A DNA stretch of 64,000 nt from Andrena cerasifolii (lineage: Eukaryota; Arthropoda; Insecta; Hymenoptera; Andrenidae), in assembly GCF_050908995.1 (NCBI RefSeq), contig NC_135118.1:17865501-17929500 (forward strand), read 5' to 3'. A program made the translations under genes and the position numbers. The first letter of the stretch is position 1. Every line of letters starts with the position of its first letter. The notes under the pieces are model-generated. The model saw only the letters and a list, made by a program, of their open reading frames with translations, searched no databases and had not been told where the DNA came from. This document shows, one piece after another, positions 44,719 through 56,082 of this stretch.

Positions 44719-47701
44719 GTGCCCTAAGAAACGCCCGGGAGAAATAGAGGCAAGTATATCAATGGGGTGGAGGTGGAAGTATTACAGTTTGAGAAGTCGC
44801 AAAGAAAGACTCCCCGTTTTAGAGAAGAAACGGGAATAGATAGAAGTAGGTTTGGACGGACGAACGTAAAGTCAAGGGTTACTGGGTAGTACAAGGGTAA
44901 TGGAAAAAATTATGGTGATGGGAAAGGGATCAGAGAGAATGTACATTTGGAATACCAGAAAGGGGTGGCAATATAGGCGGAAAGTATCGGCGAAGGGGAG
45001 AAATTATTCTAGGGACTGGAGAAGTCTGCGAAGTGAAAAGAGCGAAGGGAGGGAGAAGCAGGCGAAGAATGCGAGGAGTGGAACGAAGGGAAGGTAGGCG
45101 ACACCTAGCTTCGAGATAAAAGAAGCGTAAACAGAACACAGGAGCAAGGGCGAAAGGGGGGCGGGGGAAGGAAATAAAAAGAGCAGAGGGAAAACATGGA
45201 TCGAAGAGTTGGCAGGGTTGCAGAAGCGAGGCTATTAACCGTCACCGTGTTGGATTTCGCAGGTCTGAGGGTGTCTATGTTAATGGAGGACGATTTTCAA
45301 ATAACGGCAGCCAAGTTCTTTTGCTTTTACGAGTTCTGAAATGATTCCGCGGAGGGAAAAGGTGGAACGAGTCTTTCCCACCCGGACCAATTAATTGTCC
45401 TCCCCTAATTGCCGTATTCTCTTGGTGGGTGAGTCCTCGCCAAACACGGAGACAGGATCATACTCTGGCGAGTGAAAATTTAAACGCACCGAGGATTTTC
45501 ATTGCCGCACTTTTCCTAGTCGTTCGAGAAAAACAGCTATTTCAGTGTTCCCCGAGAAAGCTCCGCGGATTCAGCTCGAGTCAGCTGGAAGTTTGAATGT
45601 TTCGGCAAACTCGCGCTCGTATTCACAAATTTTACAGATTGGAAATCAATACGAACGAGAAGTTCAGACTTCGGGGGAAACGATTGAAAATGTTCTCTAA
45701 TTATGCGAGCCGTAATTAGAAACGGCAGTGGTCGGCTGAGAAACATAATGGTGGGCGAAATGGATGCCGAAAGGTTTTCCAAAACCGACGCGCGAGAGGG
45801 ACGTCGGGGGAGGGACGAGAATCGAAGCGTAAAGGCGGCGAGGAGAAATTCTTGAGCTGGGTAAGTTTTAAGGGGGTTACGAGGTCTCGTTCGAAAAGTC
45901 GTTCGTGGGAGCCACCCTCTCTCTGGGATATCGTATGGAAGCCCCTTTTTCCTCAGCCATGGAACAGCCCAGATCTTCAATAACACTCGACCCTCCCTCG
46001 CGTTTCAATATTTAAACAACGTTCCACCGTCTCTTCTCCACTGTTCCGCGTGTATGGCTCCCATCGGGACTCTGATAGCTCATGAAACTGTTTTCGATTA
46101 TCTGACGAGTCAATGAAACTCTAGAACCACCTCCGGTGTCTTGCAATCGTCCCCTATCTCGCGTGTATTGTAATAATACGTGAAGATAAACTGTTAATTG
46201 TTAAACCCTCGCAATCAGACTACAGAAATCTTTCTTCTCCACGTTACTCCTCATTATGGCACCTTCCAAACAAACTTTTCACCAAAATCAAACCTGCTCC
46301 ACAATTCCTGAATCGAAATCTTCGGATTAAAATATCTCTGATCGATCAGCACGCTACTGTCATCGTGTCACTCTGTCATTTCTTGCGTTTGAATAGGTGC
46401 AGCCTAGGCAAAGGGTCATTTATCGGCTGGCCATCCCCCGGGGACAGTAATTATCGACGGCGTGATTTTCTTCTGGCCACCGATCGACCAGCCCCGTCGT
46501 CGCATCTTGCTGGATTAAATTATAACGCCGCCCCTGATCTACATCGATAGCGCTGCAAGCCCGCGTTGGGCACGCTGGAAAGTTACCCGGAAGTGTCGCA
46601 GTTGGCGTGCTCCTGGTGCTGGCACCCCGGAGCAAATCATTCCAACGCAAACATCCTCGCGTGCACAGTTGCACACACCGATGGCTCGCTCTTCCGTCGC
46701 TATTTGTTTTCGGTTACTTTCCTGCGAAAGTTGCGCGTCGATCCCCTCTGATTTACAATTCTCTGTTCCCCTCGGTCCGCTGCTGTCCAGCCATGCATAT
46801 TTAATCGCTGCAGGACCATCAGCGGGACAACCGGGTTCGCTCTTTTCGGTAAAACTTCAAGGGCTCGTCCTCGCACGGAAACTTGAAGGCGGCTACCCTA
46901 TCGCTTCTTTCTTTCCTACTCGCCCAACAGAGGTTTCGCTTGGGGTGTTGGATTCTTTAAAACAGTTGGTGGAATGAGATTACTGGTGGTGGTATTCGCT
47001 CCTCTGAGGAATAGGATCGTTCTTGCTGATTGCTATCAACTCCGTCGCGGTTTAGTGTTCAATGGAGGAATTTAGTGTGTCCATCTTATCACTGATTCTG
47101 ATCCAACTTAGAACTCTACTTCCTCAGGGGTGTGCGGCTTATCTAGCCTTATTACTGGCTTCAAGATCGTCACTCAATCGCTGCATCGTTTCCAAGATAC
47201 AGTTTATAGGATCGGAGGCGTTAGAAGCCTGCTTGGAATCCGTAGATGCAGTTCAAGGGCTCTGAGAACTTCAGAATCTCTTGCTTCCAGTTACGAATAG
47301 TTTCACGTCTAGCGAGGAGGGGGACAACTGTTCCGTCTTGGAATTAGTAATCTTTGCACCGCGATACTCTTCGTTCTTCCTTCCTCTACGAGACTACGTC
47401 GAGAGTAAGTTGATTATCTAATGGATCGAATGGTCGAAAATTTCTTTTCCAGGGCAAAACACTCGACATGAGACAAGTGGGATAACTGGTCCCGCTCCAA
47501 GCGTCGATCATCTCTTCGAAGACTTCCTGATGGCCATTCAACCGATCGTATTCTGTATTCGCCCGAAGGCGGTTCCCCCGACGGAGTGAAAGGGGCTGAG
47601 CAAACCTCTCCTCTCGATCGGCGGCGCATCTTCAATTCGTAATCAGGCTGGATTTGTCCTCCGCTTCCTGCTGGTTGAAACGAGAGGAGCGCGCCTGTCT
47701 C
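44719..47701. other. non-coding stretch
   Basis: Purine-rich at 44740-45180, with mixed GC content after that. Frames such as 45537-45986 (minus) have no domain. No gene recognised. Confidence 0.35.
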
Positions 47702-47702
47702 T

Positions 47703-47710
47703 TATAAATA
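47703..47710 (+). promoter_or_regulatory. possible TATA box
   Basis: TATAAATA in otherwise GC-rich sequence, with GC-rich DNA 25-35 bases downstream where transcription could start. No convincing exon follows within the next kilobase, so this is only a candidate. Confidence 0.2.
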
Positions 47711-48467
47711 AGGCAGAACGAGCCGCGCAGGCGACAGCTGGTGAACTTCGGGGCACACGGTACGCCGCGAAGACTACTCGAGCTACTCGGGGTTAAACGT
47801 GAATCGACGGGGGGAGATCCTCGGTGCGGAACAAAGAGGATCGTTGTTTCACTAAATCGAGCGTTTTGATGAATCTTTGAGGATTTGGTATTTTGGATTT
47901 AGGTATTTACTCGATGCGGGCAGCGCATATAGGGGTATTTTGGCAATCTGGCCGGTCAAAAGTCGATTATAAAAACTTCAACGCGGATAAAAATAAAAGG
48001 TCGCTGTATAAAACTGATCCATGTGCCAATGACGTAAAACACTCCCCACCCCCACACACATACACACAAACTCAGTGCCCGCACGATCAGTCGAAACCTA
48101 GTCGTCAATGTGAATGCACATTTCGTTTTCGGCGTTTTTTTAGTACACGTACATTTGAACGTAATTGCTCTTTTTGGGTATACCGTTAGAAATGCAAGCC
48201 GTGAATTCGAATGAAAGAGGTAAATGTGTCTACATTTCATGGCCTTTTGTTGCAATAGCTCTCATTTTAACTAAAAAGTAGCGTTTCGAATAAATGTAAT
48301 TCTGTAGTATTTTTTCTGATTTTTCTTTAATTTGAGCCCAATAGTTGTACTTCCCGAAGTTTCCCGGCATTCAATTTGGATTTAATAGAACGTTAAGGTC
48401 TTTTTCTTTAGGATACTTGATTTTTTTTGCGGAATTTTGCGTTTTTTCAACATAACGCTATTTGAAA
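47711..48467. other. non-coding stretch
   Basis: No gene recognised. CA-rich run near 48050-48070. AT-rich from 48280. Confidence 0.3.
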
Positions 48468-48691
48468 ATGAGTATAGAGAAAAACGAAAAAGTAACCAGG
48501 TGATTTTTTTTTTAAGGAAATTGTTTGCTTTTTGTTTTAGGAGCAGCAAATCAGCAGTCAGAGTTATGACGCGGAAGCAGGTATTTAACATTATGCAGCA
48601 ACAAGATTTAAGTAAAATAAGCGAAAAATTAGAATTGATGGAAAAGTTTGTACTACAATGGATTTCTCTGACGAGCATACAGAGGAAATAA
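48468..48691 (+). CDS. possible two-exon small ORF, 60 residues
   Basis: ATG at 48468 gives MSIEKNEKVT to a CAG|GTGATT donor at 48499/48500. A pyrimidine-rich tract and TTTTAG acceptor end at 48540. The second exon continues in phase with SSKSAVRVMTRKQ and then MQQQDLSKISEKLELMEKF, a charged amphipathic stretch that could form a helix, to a stop at 48689-48691. The implied 41-base intron is shorter than usual for insects. Unspliced, the region is also open as one 84-codon frame. I recognise no family. It might be the last exon of a longer gene or a transposon relic. Confidence 0.25.
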
Positions 48692-48960
48692 AGCATAATT
48701 ATTCGCGTTTCAAGTTGGAAATGAAACGAAGATTGACTGAAAATGTATTTTTAATCCCTTATAATACTGTTGTTTTATGCCTTATATTAATTGGGTTAGC
48801 CTAAGAGCATTTTTGTCACAGATTGAAATGGAAAAATAATTTTATCCGCTCAGATCGGCAAAATACTCCTATGTGCAGCGCCTGGTTTAAAATATGAGGT
48901 TGGTGCAGAAGTTCGTTCGCTTTATTCAACTAAAGTCTTTATTAAAAGTAGATTAACTTT
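48692..48960. other. AT-rich spacer
   Basis: Nothing recognised between the small ORF and the minisatellite. Confidence 0.3.
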
Positions 48961-49375
48961 AATCAAAGTATTTTCAAAATTTTAATCAAGGTATTTTCAA
49001 AATTTTAATCAAAGTATTTTCAAAATTTTAATCAAAGTATTTTCAAAATTTTAATCAAAGTATTTTTAAAATTTTAATCAAAATATTTTCAAAATTGTAA
49101 TCAAAGTATTTTTAAAATTTTAATCAAAGTATTTTTAAAATTTTAATCAAAGTATTTTCAAAATTTTAATCAAAATATTTTTAAAATTTTAATCGAAGTA
49201 TTTTCAAAATTTAGATAAAAATATTTTTAAAAATGTATTCAAGGTATTTTTAAAATTTTAATCAAAATATTTTTAAAATTTTAATCAAAGTATTTTCAAA
49301 ATTTTAATCAAAATATTTTCAAAATTTTAGTCAAAGTATTTTCAAAATTTTAATCAAAGTATTTTCCTTGGATAT
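48961..49375. repeat. 23-bp minisatellite, about 18 units
   Basis: The unit is AATCAAAGTATTTTCAAAA plus TTTT, repeated about 18 times with single-base variants: the C after TTTT alternates with T, and CAAAGT alternates with CAAAAT. Only units 11-12 show larger divergence. AT content is about 85 percent. Confidence 0.95.
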
Positions 49376-50211
49376 TTACGAGCTTTTGTCACATTTGTGG
49401 TAAAAGTACAAGTAGTACGAATGTTCGCACTGATTCAATAGAAAAAGCTAGGAATTGTGTGGATGTATGTATTTGAAGTACCAGTCGTGGGCTACTAATC
49501 TCTGAGGTTTGAAAATCATGTATGATCGATAGGAACGATGCATGGGGCAAATAAGTAACGTCTAGACTTCCTTTGGCTTGAAAGATTGACGAGGAAGTAT
49601 TTGAAGTGGGTTTAGTATAGGTCGAAGAATTTTCGATTGCTAAGATTGATAATTATTGTATCCTGAATTAACGATCGTTCCGAACGTAATTTAGTTTCCC
49701 TTAAATGTCAGCAGTTTAAACCCCATGAATTTTCCGAGAGGCAACGGTTTTGCATTTTAATTGCCATTCCCCGCGTTTTACAAAATCCGCCGCGTTGTAC
49801 CCACCGATGTCATTACCTCGCTCTTTGATATTGTAATGGGATTCGCTTTAAAAAATTGAACGCCATTGCAAAGTGAGATACCATTTCCTTATAACCGTTT
49901 AATGGCACAGGATGTTATTGGAAATTCTGCGCACATTCAATTGCAAATGATGTAATTTGAACGAGTTTAAAATAACACAGGCTTTATTGTTGCTTCGTCA
50001 ACATACACTTTGCATCGAAGGGTGGACTACACCCGAGGACACACGTACGGAAATTTCATTTGCATTGGTAAATAGGAATGTGAATATCCAGGGACCATTT
50101 TTTCGCGCGTCGTGGGTGTATCGCTGTTATCAGAGGCAAGATCAAACAGTTCGATAAAAAATGATTCGACATATCCATTCCCCTACAAACATTCAAACAC
50201 GCGTAGGGTGT
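49376..50211. other. non-coding stretch
   Basis: No gene recognised. The 49690-49980 segment has several homeodomain- or POU-like sites (TTTTAATTGCC, ATTGCAAATGATG) in otherwise balanced sequence. Confidence 0.3.
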
Positions 50212-50215
50212 TTAA

Positions 50216-50694
50216 CCCATTGCACCTAAACTTATTCTTTGAACTTAGTACTAAATGCAGAATTTACTACAGTAATTTAAAAAAAAATAATTCATTTAAT
50301 TCCACTAACGAATTTCATGGGCAATCACAAAGTATTAATGATAGGAATAGGTGTGTAAATTTAAAGTTTGGTGTGCCTGCGAGGCATACGTAGGTGCTAT
50401 TGCGAGATGAGAAGAAGACCGACTACCCGCAAGCTGAAATCTCACAGGGGCAAGGGGAATCGTCCGCTCGCTTCACCCAATTCCTTGCCACGAAGTCCGC
50501 CGCGTAATGCAGAGCGCGAGCGAAACAAATCACGACAGCCCACGGATATGGATTGCCGCTAAGAACCTAAAAGTAGGATTTCTTGGACGGCCTAGGGTGG
50601 AGCTCGCGGGCGATTCCCCTTGCCCCTGTGACATTTCAGGTTGTGGGTAGTCGTTCTTCTTCTCATCTCGCAATAGTACTTGAAGTGCAAAGGG
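50216..50694. mobile_element. TTAA-type MITE with 83-bp internal inverted repeat
   Basis: The termini CCCATTGCACCTAAAC and, in reverse, CCCTTTGCACTTCAAG are flanked by TTAA (50212-50215) and TTAT (50695-50698). Inside, arms 50397-50479 and 50594-50676 share CTATTGCGAGATGAGAAGAA and CACAGGGGCAAGGGGAATCG. Each arm is also open in the same frame, reading CEMRRR..T..LK.HRGKGNRP. Confidence 0.6.
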
Positions 50695-50698
50695 TTAT

Positions 50699-51559
50699 AT
50701 TTTGCTGACCCATGACTTCGGGAAGCAGTCTTATCCGTTCGGAAAAGGTGAGATGTAGCTTCTCCCGAGATTCTTCGCGGCATCCTCGCGCGTTTCCGTT
50801 AATGTAACGTGCGCAGCTCCCAGCCTGAGGTCGTTTATCAAGGTAAGGATGTCGATTCGAGTGGCTTAACGGCGCAGTTTTGTATAGCGCTTTCTCCGAG
50901 GAGAGCAGGTAATCCTTTTTAGCGCGTTTGTCAAGGAATCTTCCGCGGCCCACGCCAGATACCAATCGTGGTCCTTTACAAGGAAGTACTCTCTTCCTGG
51001 CTACGCCACCTGCAAAGGTAATTCTCTTAAGGACCTCCTCCGCGCCCATAAATCTTGCCGCACGCTCTTGTTGCATGGCTGTGAGAACGTTTGCATCCAA
51101 GGAGCCGAGGGGATATGCGGCCAGCTACAGGGGGCGAAGGAAGATCGAATATCCTCGTGAATAATACACGCGGGAGGAGGCCGCGCTTTCTTCTTGCTAA
51201 ATCAGGAAACGCGCATGGAAATATTTTCCATAAGAATAGCGTCGCCTTCGAGTATAGCCACAGTATACGCATAAAGATGCTTCGACGATTTTCTCGACGT
51301 CTTTCACGGGAATTCCGCTCACGCAGGGAGTATTTATTAAAAGGTGGTCGTGATTCCGTTATTCTCATCAAATATAACGTGTTTGTGAAATGTGAAAGCT
51401 TTTTCGCATTGCGCAGAATATTTCAGAGTTTACTTTGGGGAAATATTGGTAGGTGGTGCTTACAAAGGGAGGGTTTTAGGGGTCTGTCTTCGATTGCTTG
51501 GTTTTTAACTGGCTTCAAAACGGAGGTTATTCAATTCGTCACGTATATTTCATTACGTA
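50699..51559. other. non-coding stretch
   Basis: Balanced GC with overlapping chance frames (51091-51654 plus, 50663-51100 minus). No gene recognised. Confidence 0.35.
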
Positions 51560-52276
51560 TGTATGTATGTTCGCGCGTAAAGCCGGGAATCCACCGGGAA
51601 GCTGAGCTAAGCTACGTATCGAAGTTAATTTTTTTAAAAGGTAGCATGCCATAGCATAGCATCGCAAAGCATAGCTTAGCTTCCCGGTGGATTCACGGCT
51701 TAACTTCCGTATAGGTGCACCGATTTCGACGATTCTTTTTTTATTTGAAAGAGTATAAAGAGCCGGTGGTACCATGTTAATATTTGTTTTATTATTATCT
51801 AGATACTCTAGAATTATCTAGAATTCCAGTTTCAATGTTTGTTCGCGCATAACTTTGTAACGCGTGCACCGATTTGGATGATTCTTTCGTTGTTATATGG
51901 AATGTTCCCCACTTGGTACCATGATAAATGTTTCATAATCGACCTCAAACAAAGGTCACTAATAATTAAAAAATAATAAACTTTTTACGAAAAAGTGAAA
52001 ACGGACTTCAAAAGTGCGCTAAAAAGGATAAAGTAATTTTTTTTTAAATCGGTGCCAAAATAGAAACGGAATTAAATAAATTTCTAAACCTTTATCAATT
52101 ATAGTATATTAGCACACTAACACCGGGGAATTAGAGCGCGCAAAAATTTAGTGGGACGTCACGCGTTGAGCCGATTAAATTTAGGTTTTATTTTCGCATC
52201 GATTTAAAAAAAAATTATTTTATCCTTTTTAGGGCACCTTCGAAGTCGATTTTTTACTTTTATTCTAAAAAGTTTA
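51560..52276. repeat. dispersed repeat with two diverged direct units
   Basis: TGTTCGCGCGTAA (51568-51580) plus 51704-51790 aligns with 51839-51935. Shared blocks are TGTTCGCGC(G/A)TAACTT, GTGCACCGATTT, GATTCTTT and TGGTACCATG. The first unit is interrupted by the 120-bp element at 51581. The rest (51935-52276) is AT-rich, with TTATTTTATCCTTTTTAG-type sequence in both orientations suggesting another palindromic element. Confidence 0.5.
51581..51700. mobile_element. 120-bp MITE with TAA target duplication
   Basis: The ends AGCCGGGAATCCACCGGGAA and, in reverse, AGCCGTGAATCCACCGGGAA (19 of 20 identical) are flanked by TAA (51578-51580 and 51701-51703). The loop is built of CATAGCATAGCAT-type repeats. 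Removing it restores the direct unit seen uninterrupted at 51839. The 3-bp TAA duplication fits PIF/Harbinger. Confidence 0.8.
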
Positions 52277-52426
52277 TTATTGGATGTGTTTTAGAGGACC
52301 AAAAAATAGCAAATGGGTGTTCATTATGAACTTTAAAAATAAAAATAAGAAAAAAACGTATTTGTTAAAACATATCCGAAAACCAAAGCAATCGGAGGCG
52401 GACACCTGAAAACCTCTCCATGTTAG
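52277..52426. mobile_element. partial copy of the CCAGGTGTCCGC MITE
   Basis: GGATGTGTTTTAGAGGACC and, at the right, CAAAGCAATCGGAGGCGGAC through CTCCATG match both arms of the element at 34475-34801. The outer left terminus is missing. Confidence 0.6.
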
Positions 52427-53572
52427 TAGTTACCGATCCCAAGTTGTTTATTTCAGATAACCCAGTTCCGAATAATGTTGGTCACCGCGAAACGTGTTTC
52501 TAAAAACAGCTTCCGGGAAATCAGTTGTAATTTTGCAGTAACAAAATATTTTTATACCAAAACATAATACAGTAACCTGTTAAAGTGCCCCTCATCTGAA
52601 TACAAAAACCATTGCATAAAAATACGCATGTAATTTCTGAAATAAATTCCCAAAGAATCGATTCTTTTTCTACCTCATGACGGTAGGTAACCCCTTAAGA
52701 CGTGAGAGTAGGTAGCGATGTGTTTAAGTGTAGGCGTTGAATGGCCATTCAGTTTAGAATTAATAGGAAAAAGGGGAGGAAGTGGTGATTACGTGGCATG
52801 TCTCTAGTGTCTTCTTTTCAAACGTGGAATATCACGACGAAGGCTTCCAGACGTTTTCTCCGTTCGACGACAATTCCCTGAAACGTGGCTATCTTCGGAG
52901 TACGAATCTGACTGAAGAGTTCTCGAGCATGGTAATGATAACTTCTTCGATCACGCGAGTGAATAACAGCTCTGCTTCTGAAGGAGCTTGAGTGGCACAA
53001 GTGGAACGTCATTGTTATATTGACTTGTACTACTTCGAAGTCAGCCACACCCATGAATCCGAGGTTGTTGCTACCGATTGGGGATTACCCGCACCAAATC
53101 TTGCGATTTACGGCTCGTCACAATTAACTTTCATGACTGAGGAGTCTACCCTCCATTTCTACGATTGCAGGTCCCGGTTAACGACTATCACGAAGCAGTA
53201 GTCAATACTATCAACTCGCTAGGACGCAGTTGTGCTATCGTGCTGCATGTCCGCAGGATAATCACTATTGTCTCATGACTTGGCTCCCAATAGCGAGCTC
53301 CCTGAATGCGTTCGTATTCAGGGTATACACCAATTAACTGAGGAATATCGATTTCTATTCTGATCTTGGTTAAATCTTCTAACAATTCCCACAGTCAATG
53401 AAATCACACTTGGCGAGTATGTAATATGAAAAATCCTTGTTACGTCGCTTCTGATTCATGCGTTCCGCAAATAATGTTACCTTACCAGTCTCTTGTGCAG
53501 TGGCAGGTCCTGCTCGAATGGCTCGAAGACACATTCGAAGAGATGACTTTAGAATCGTTCCATTAGTGGAAC
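52427..53572. other. non-coding stretch
   Basis: Several short frames (52782-53201 plus, 53188-53615 minus) look mildly protein-like but carry no motif I recognise and are interrupted. They may be an old gene or transposon relic. Confidence 0.3.
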
Positions 53573-53959
53573 TGAGAACCTTGCAGCAAGAGGAGTGCAG
53601 CTCCATCTTTAGCAACTTCGAGTAAATTAGAAAAAACTGTTTATAGAATTACTGTTTTGACTTAACATTGAAAAGAGAACGCTAATTGAAGAATATATAT
53701 TTTCACAGATTAAGTAATAGATAGTTATTCAGTTGATAAGATCTTATTTATATTTTTGGCGAACAAATATTCTACAATAAAAGTATTAATATTAATATTA
53801 ACATTTCCCTTCTTACTTATTTGCAATAAATCGCTCATTTGTTGTCGGATCTGCATGAAACGCGCACCAAACGACGTCGAATTTGTTACGTATATTACAC
53901 GTCATAACTCAAAGACTGTATAAAATGGAGCTGCACCCCTCTTACTGCAAGGTCCTCAA
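53573..53959. mobile_element. MITE with GAGGACCTTGCAG ends, complete copy
   Basis: The left end TGAGAACCTTGCAGCAAGAG and the right, in reverse, TGAGGACCTTGCAGTAAGAG run on into G(A/G)GTGCAGCTCCAT. The interior is AT-rich and non-coding. A half copy lies at 34239-34420. Confidence 0.75.
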
Positions 53960-54343
53960 TTCTATCTTCCCCTTAACTGCAAGATTCTTTTGTCGCGTGG
54001 TGAAACCCTCTAACCTGGACAGTTTTTGATCGGCCAGCATTTACGAATGCTGCTTAAAAGAATTCAGAATCAAGTTCTTATTCCTTGCACTCCGTGAAGT
54101 TGTTTTCGTGGATTCTCTTTATGTCGAGAAGATCGCAGTGTTACATTACGTTCTCCGCGTTCGCTGTTGTTCGGTGTGCGAGCTGCTTAAGTAAAACAGA
54201 GAATCCCCAACTAGATCGAAGCACTCGTTAAACATCTTCCACGGCCTGGTACATTTCGCCGTGGGCTAGTAAAATTAAAACGGATACTTAAATCGATTCT
54301 ACTAAAAGTATACCTATCTGGGGGATCGTGTGCTTGGCGTTCA
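53960..54343. other. non-coding flank of a LINE relic
   Basis: No gene recognised; it may include decayed LINE sequence. Confidence 0.3.
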
Positions 54344-54682
54344 GTGAGACGTGTGACAAGCAATTACTTGGACATAGGTGTGGAAACGGAAATTACATCG
54401 AACCAACAGAAGCACCATTCAATTTTATGTTTGACTAAAACAATTAATAATCGCATAGACAGTCCAACACTGCTTGAATCAATTCACTTTAACATGTGTC
54501 CGCGCTCGCTGCGATGTGTGCCTGTTTTCCATATCGATTTGTTCCGGAGCAACCTTAAACACAATGGCCCTATAACTAGGGAGTGTTTGGCTAACAATAT
54601 TAGGCACTGCGTTGATTTTCTCTCTGGCTCTATAAACCAGTTTAAACATTCTATTCAAAAGGCGATTTCTTTGCGACAATAG
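54344..54682 (+). pseudogene. non-LTR retrotransposon ORF2 C-terminal relic
   Basis: The frame ends with LLESIHFNMCPRSLR, VPVFHIDLFRSNLKHNGPIT and DFLSGSINQFKHSI before the stop. This layout (LL..I.F..P...R....F......TN....SPI......N...D.F..S...FK) is typical of the extreme C-terminus of insect LINE reverse transcriptases, downstream of the polymerase. The polymerase and endonuclease domains are absent, as expected of a 5'-truncated LINE copy. A short 3' UTR and an AAATAAATAAAT tail follow. The family (Jockey, R1 or relatives) cannot be fixed. Confidence 0.55.
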
Positions 54683-54776
54683 ACCTACTTTTGATCTTCT
54701 ATGATGACGTTGTGTTTTACCAATTATGTAATAATCAGCTACTGTCCGTGTATTAAATAAATAAATATATAAATGA
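54683..54776 (+). mobile_element. LINE 3' UTR and TAAA-rich tail
   Basis: About 70 bases separate the stop from TATTAAATAAATAAATATAT, an AAAT-rich tail as found at the 3' end of many insect LINEs. No target duplication was identified. Confidence 0.5.
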
Positions 54777-55980
54777 AACGGGGGAAACGGACGCTGCAAT
54801 GGTTAACAAATTTAATACCCCAGTTGAAGGGTAAATTTCTCTGATCCAAATAAATCGAAGAATCCAACCTCGGAATTGTCGACGTGAAAATCAAATTTGG
54901 CAGTAATTGCACGTAACACTGCCGTGTCCCCAGCAGCATGAAAGATTACGATCGGTCGAAACGTGCGGCGTAGTTTAACGAACGGAGCGCGGTGGGCAGC
55001 GCTGATCATCTTTAATTCAAACGACGATCAAATACGGTCCGACTCCTTCGTTCCAGCTCTTTGATCCTTTCCCCGTTGATTTTCCCGCGGGCCACTCCAG
55101 CGCGGCTCGCTGTCAGAGAGAAAGGACCATGGACAGGCCGGTTACGGACCCCCGTTTTCATCCCCCAGGCTCGTACACGTCCTCGCGGGATCGATAGCGC
55201 GCGCACACGCACGCCGGTAGAGATCTATGAATTTTTCCGGCGCGGCAAGCTCCCAACACTGCGAGCAGTGGACGGTGCAACGGGTCGCGTCCAGTTCCCT
55301 CCCCGAAATAAAGTCCCCTTTGAAGTGTTCGCACTTTTATCGCGAATTCGACGCTGCTCGTCGGTACGCCACCACAGGGTCCACAGCGCTCCACTGTTAA
55401 GCGGTACCGGCTAACGTTACACAGAGATGCGTCAATCTGCTTTTGATATCGGTGCGTCTGATGCCGATTAGCGGAGATATAATTGATGTGGGATTTTGCT
55501 GCAGCTTGCTGGTGGTATTTAAACGTCCCATGCTTTTATGGGTGATATAGAAGAGTCGAATCGTTATTATTAGTTATTGCAAGTTTGAATGAAAATATTC
55601 TTTGCTTTTTAAGTGTTTTTTATTTATCTTAATTTTTTCAGTTTCTGTGATATTTCTCGAGATTTCAGCGGTAGAAATCTGGGGGCACGGCAGTGCCCCC
55701 GCCGAGTAGATTCGGGCGTTTGTCGTAAGCAATCTTTTCTCGAAGCAACTCAGCGTACTTTTGACCCCCCCATATCTTTGGGCTGGAGTTACGCAGAAAC
55801 CTGAAACTTTACTGAAACCTAGTACTTTGCAAACGGAATTGGGGAGTTGACAACATTTTTAAAAGTGTTTAAAACTGTTCATTATGATAAAATATGCTTG
55901 TAAAAAAAATATTAATTTTTTGCTACACCTCTAACATGAAAAAATGTAATGTTTATTTGAAATGAAAAAATTGCCGCGAA
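54777..55980. other. non-coding stretch with GC-rich block
   Basis: GC-rich at 55010-55410 with chance frames on both strands, AT-rich after 55540. No gene recognised. Confidence 0.35.
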
Positions 55981-55985
55981 AACGC

Positions 55986-56026
55986 ACTGCATGGTCACGT
56001 GACCATTTGTGACGTCAACGTGCAGT
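55986..56026 (+). promoter_or_regulatory. palindromic E-box and CRE upstream of the THAP exon
   Basis: ATGGTCACGTGACCAT (55991-56006) is a perfect 16-bp palindrome with the E-box CACGTG at its centre (55996-56001). Three bases on is TGACGTCA (56010-56017), a perfect CRE. ACTGCA (55986-55991) and TGCAGT (56021-56026) frame the block. It lies 57 to 97 bases before the THAP start codon, a plausible core-promoter position. bHLH-zip and CREB/ATF-type factors bind such sites; use here is inferred. Confidence 0.55.
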
Positions 56027-56082
56027 AAACACAGAAAGTTGTGGTTAGGGAAAGTAAGGAGTGAATTTTTCTCACAAAAATA

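Noticed and set aside
48961..49375. CRISPR-like array
   Set aside because: The 23-bp units are contiguous with no unique spacers; it is an ordinary minisatellite in eukaryotic DNA.
51091..51654. 187-codon plus-strand open frame
   Set aside because: Runs into the 120-bp MITE at 51581, so its end is transposon sequence; no domain.
53188..53615. Minus-strand fragments resembling a gene
   Set aside because: Two adjacent frames look mildly protein-like and a GTAAGG is present, but no family is recognised and the upstream part lies in a MITE end.
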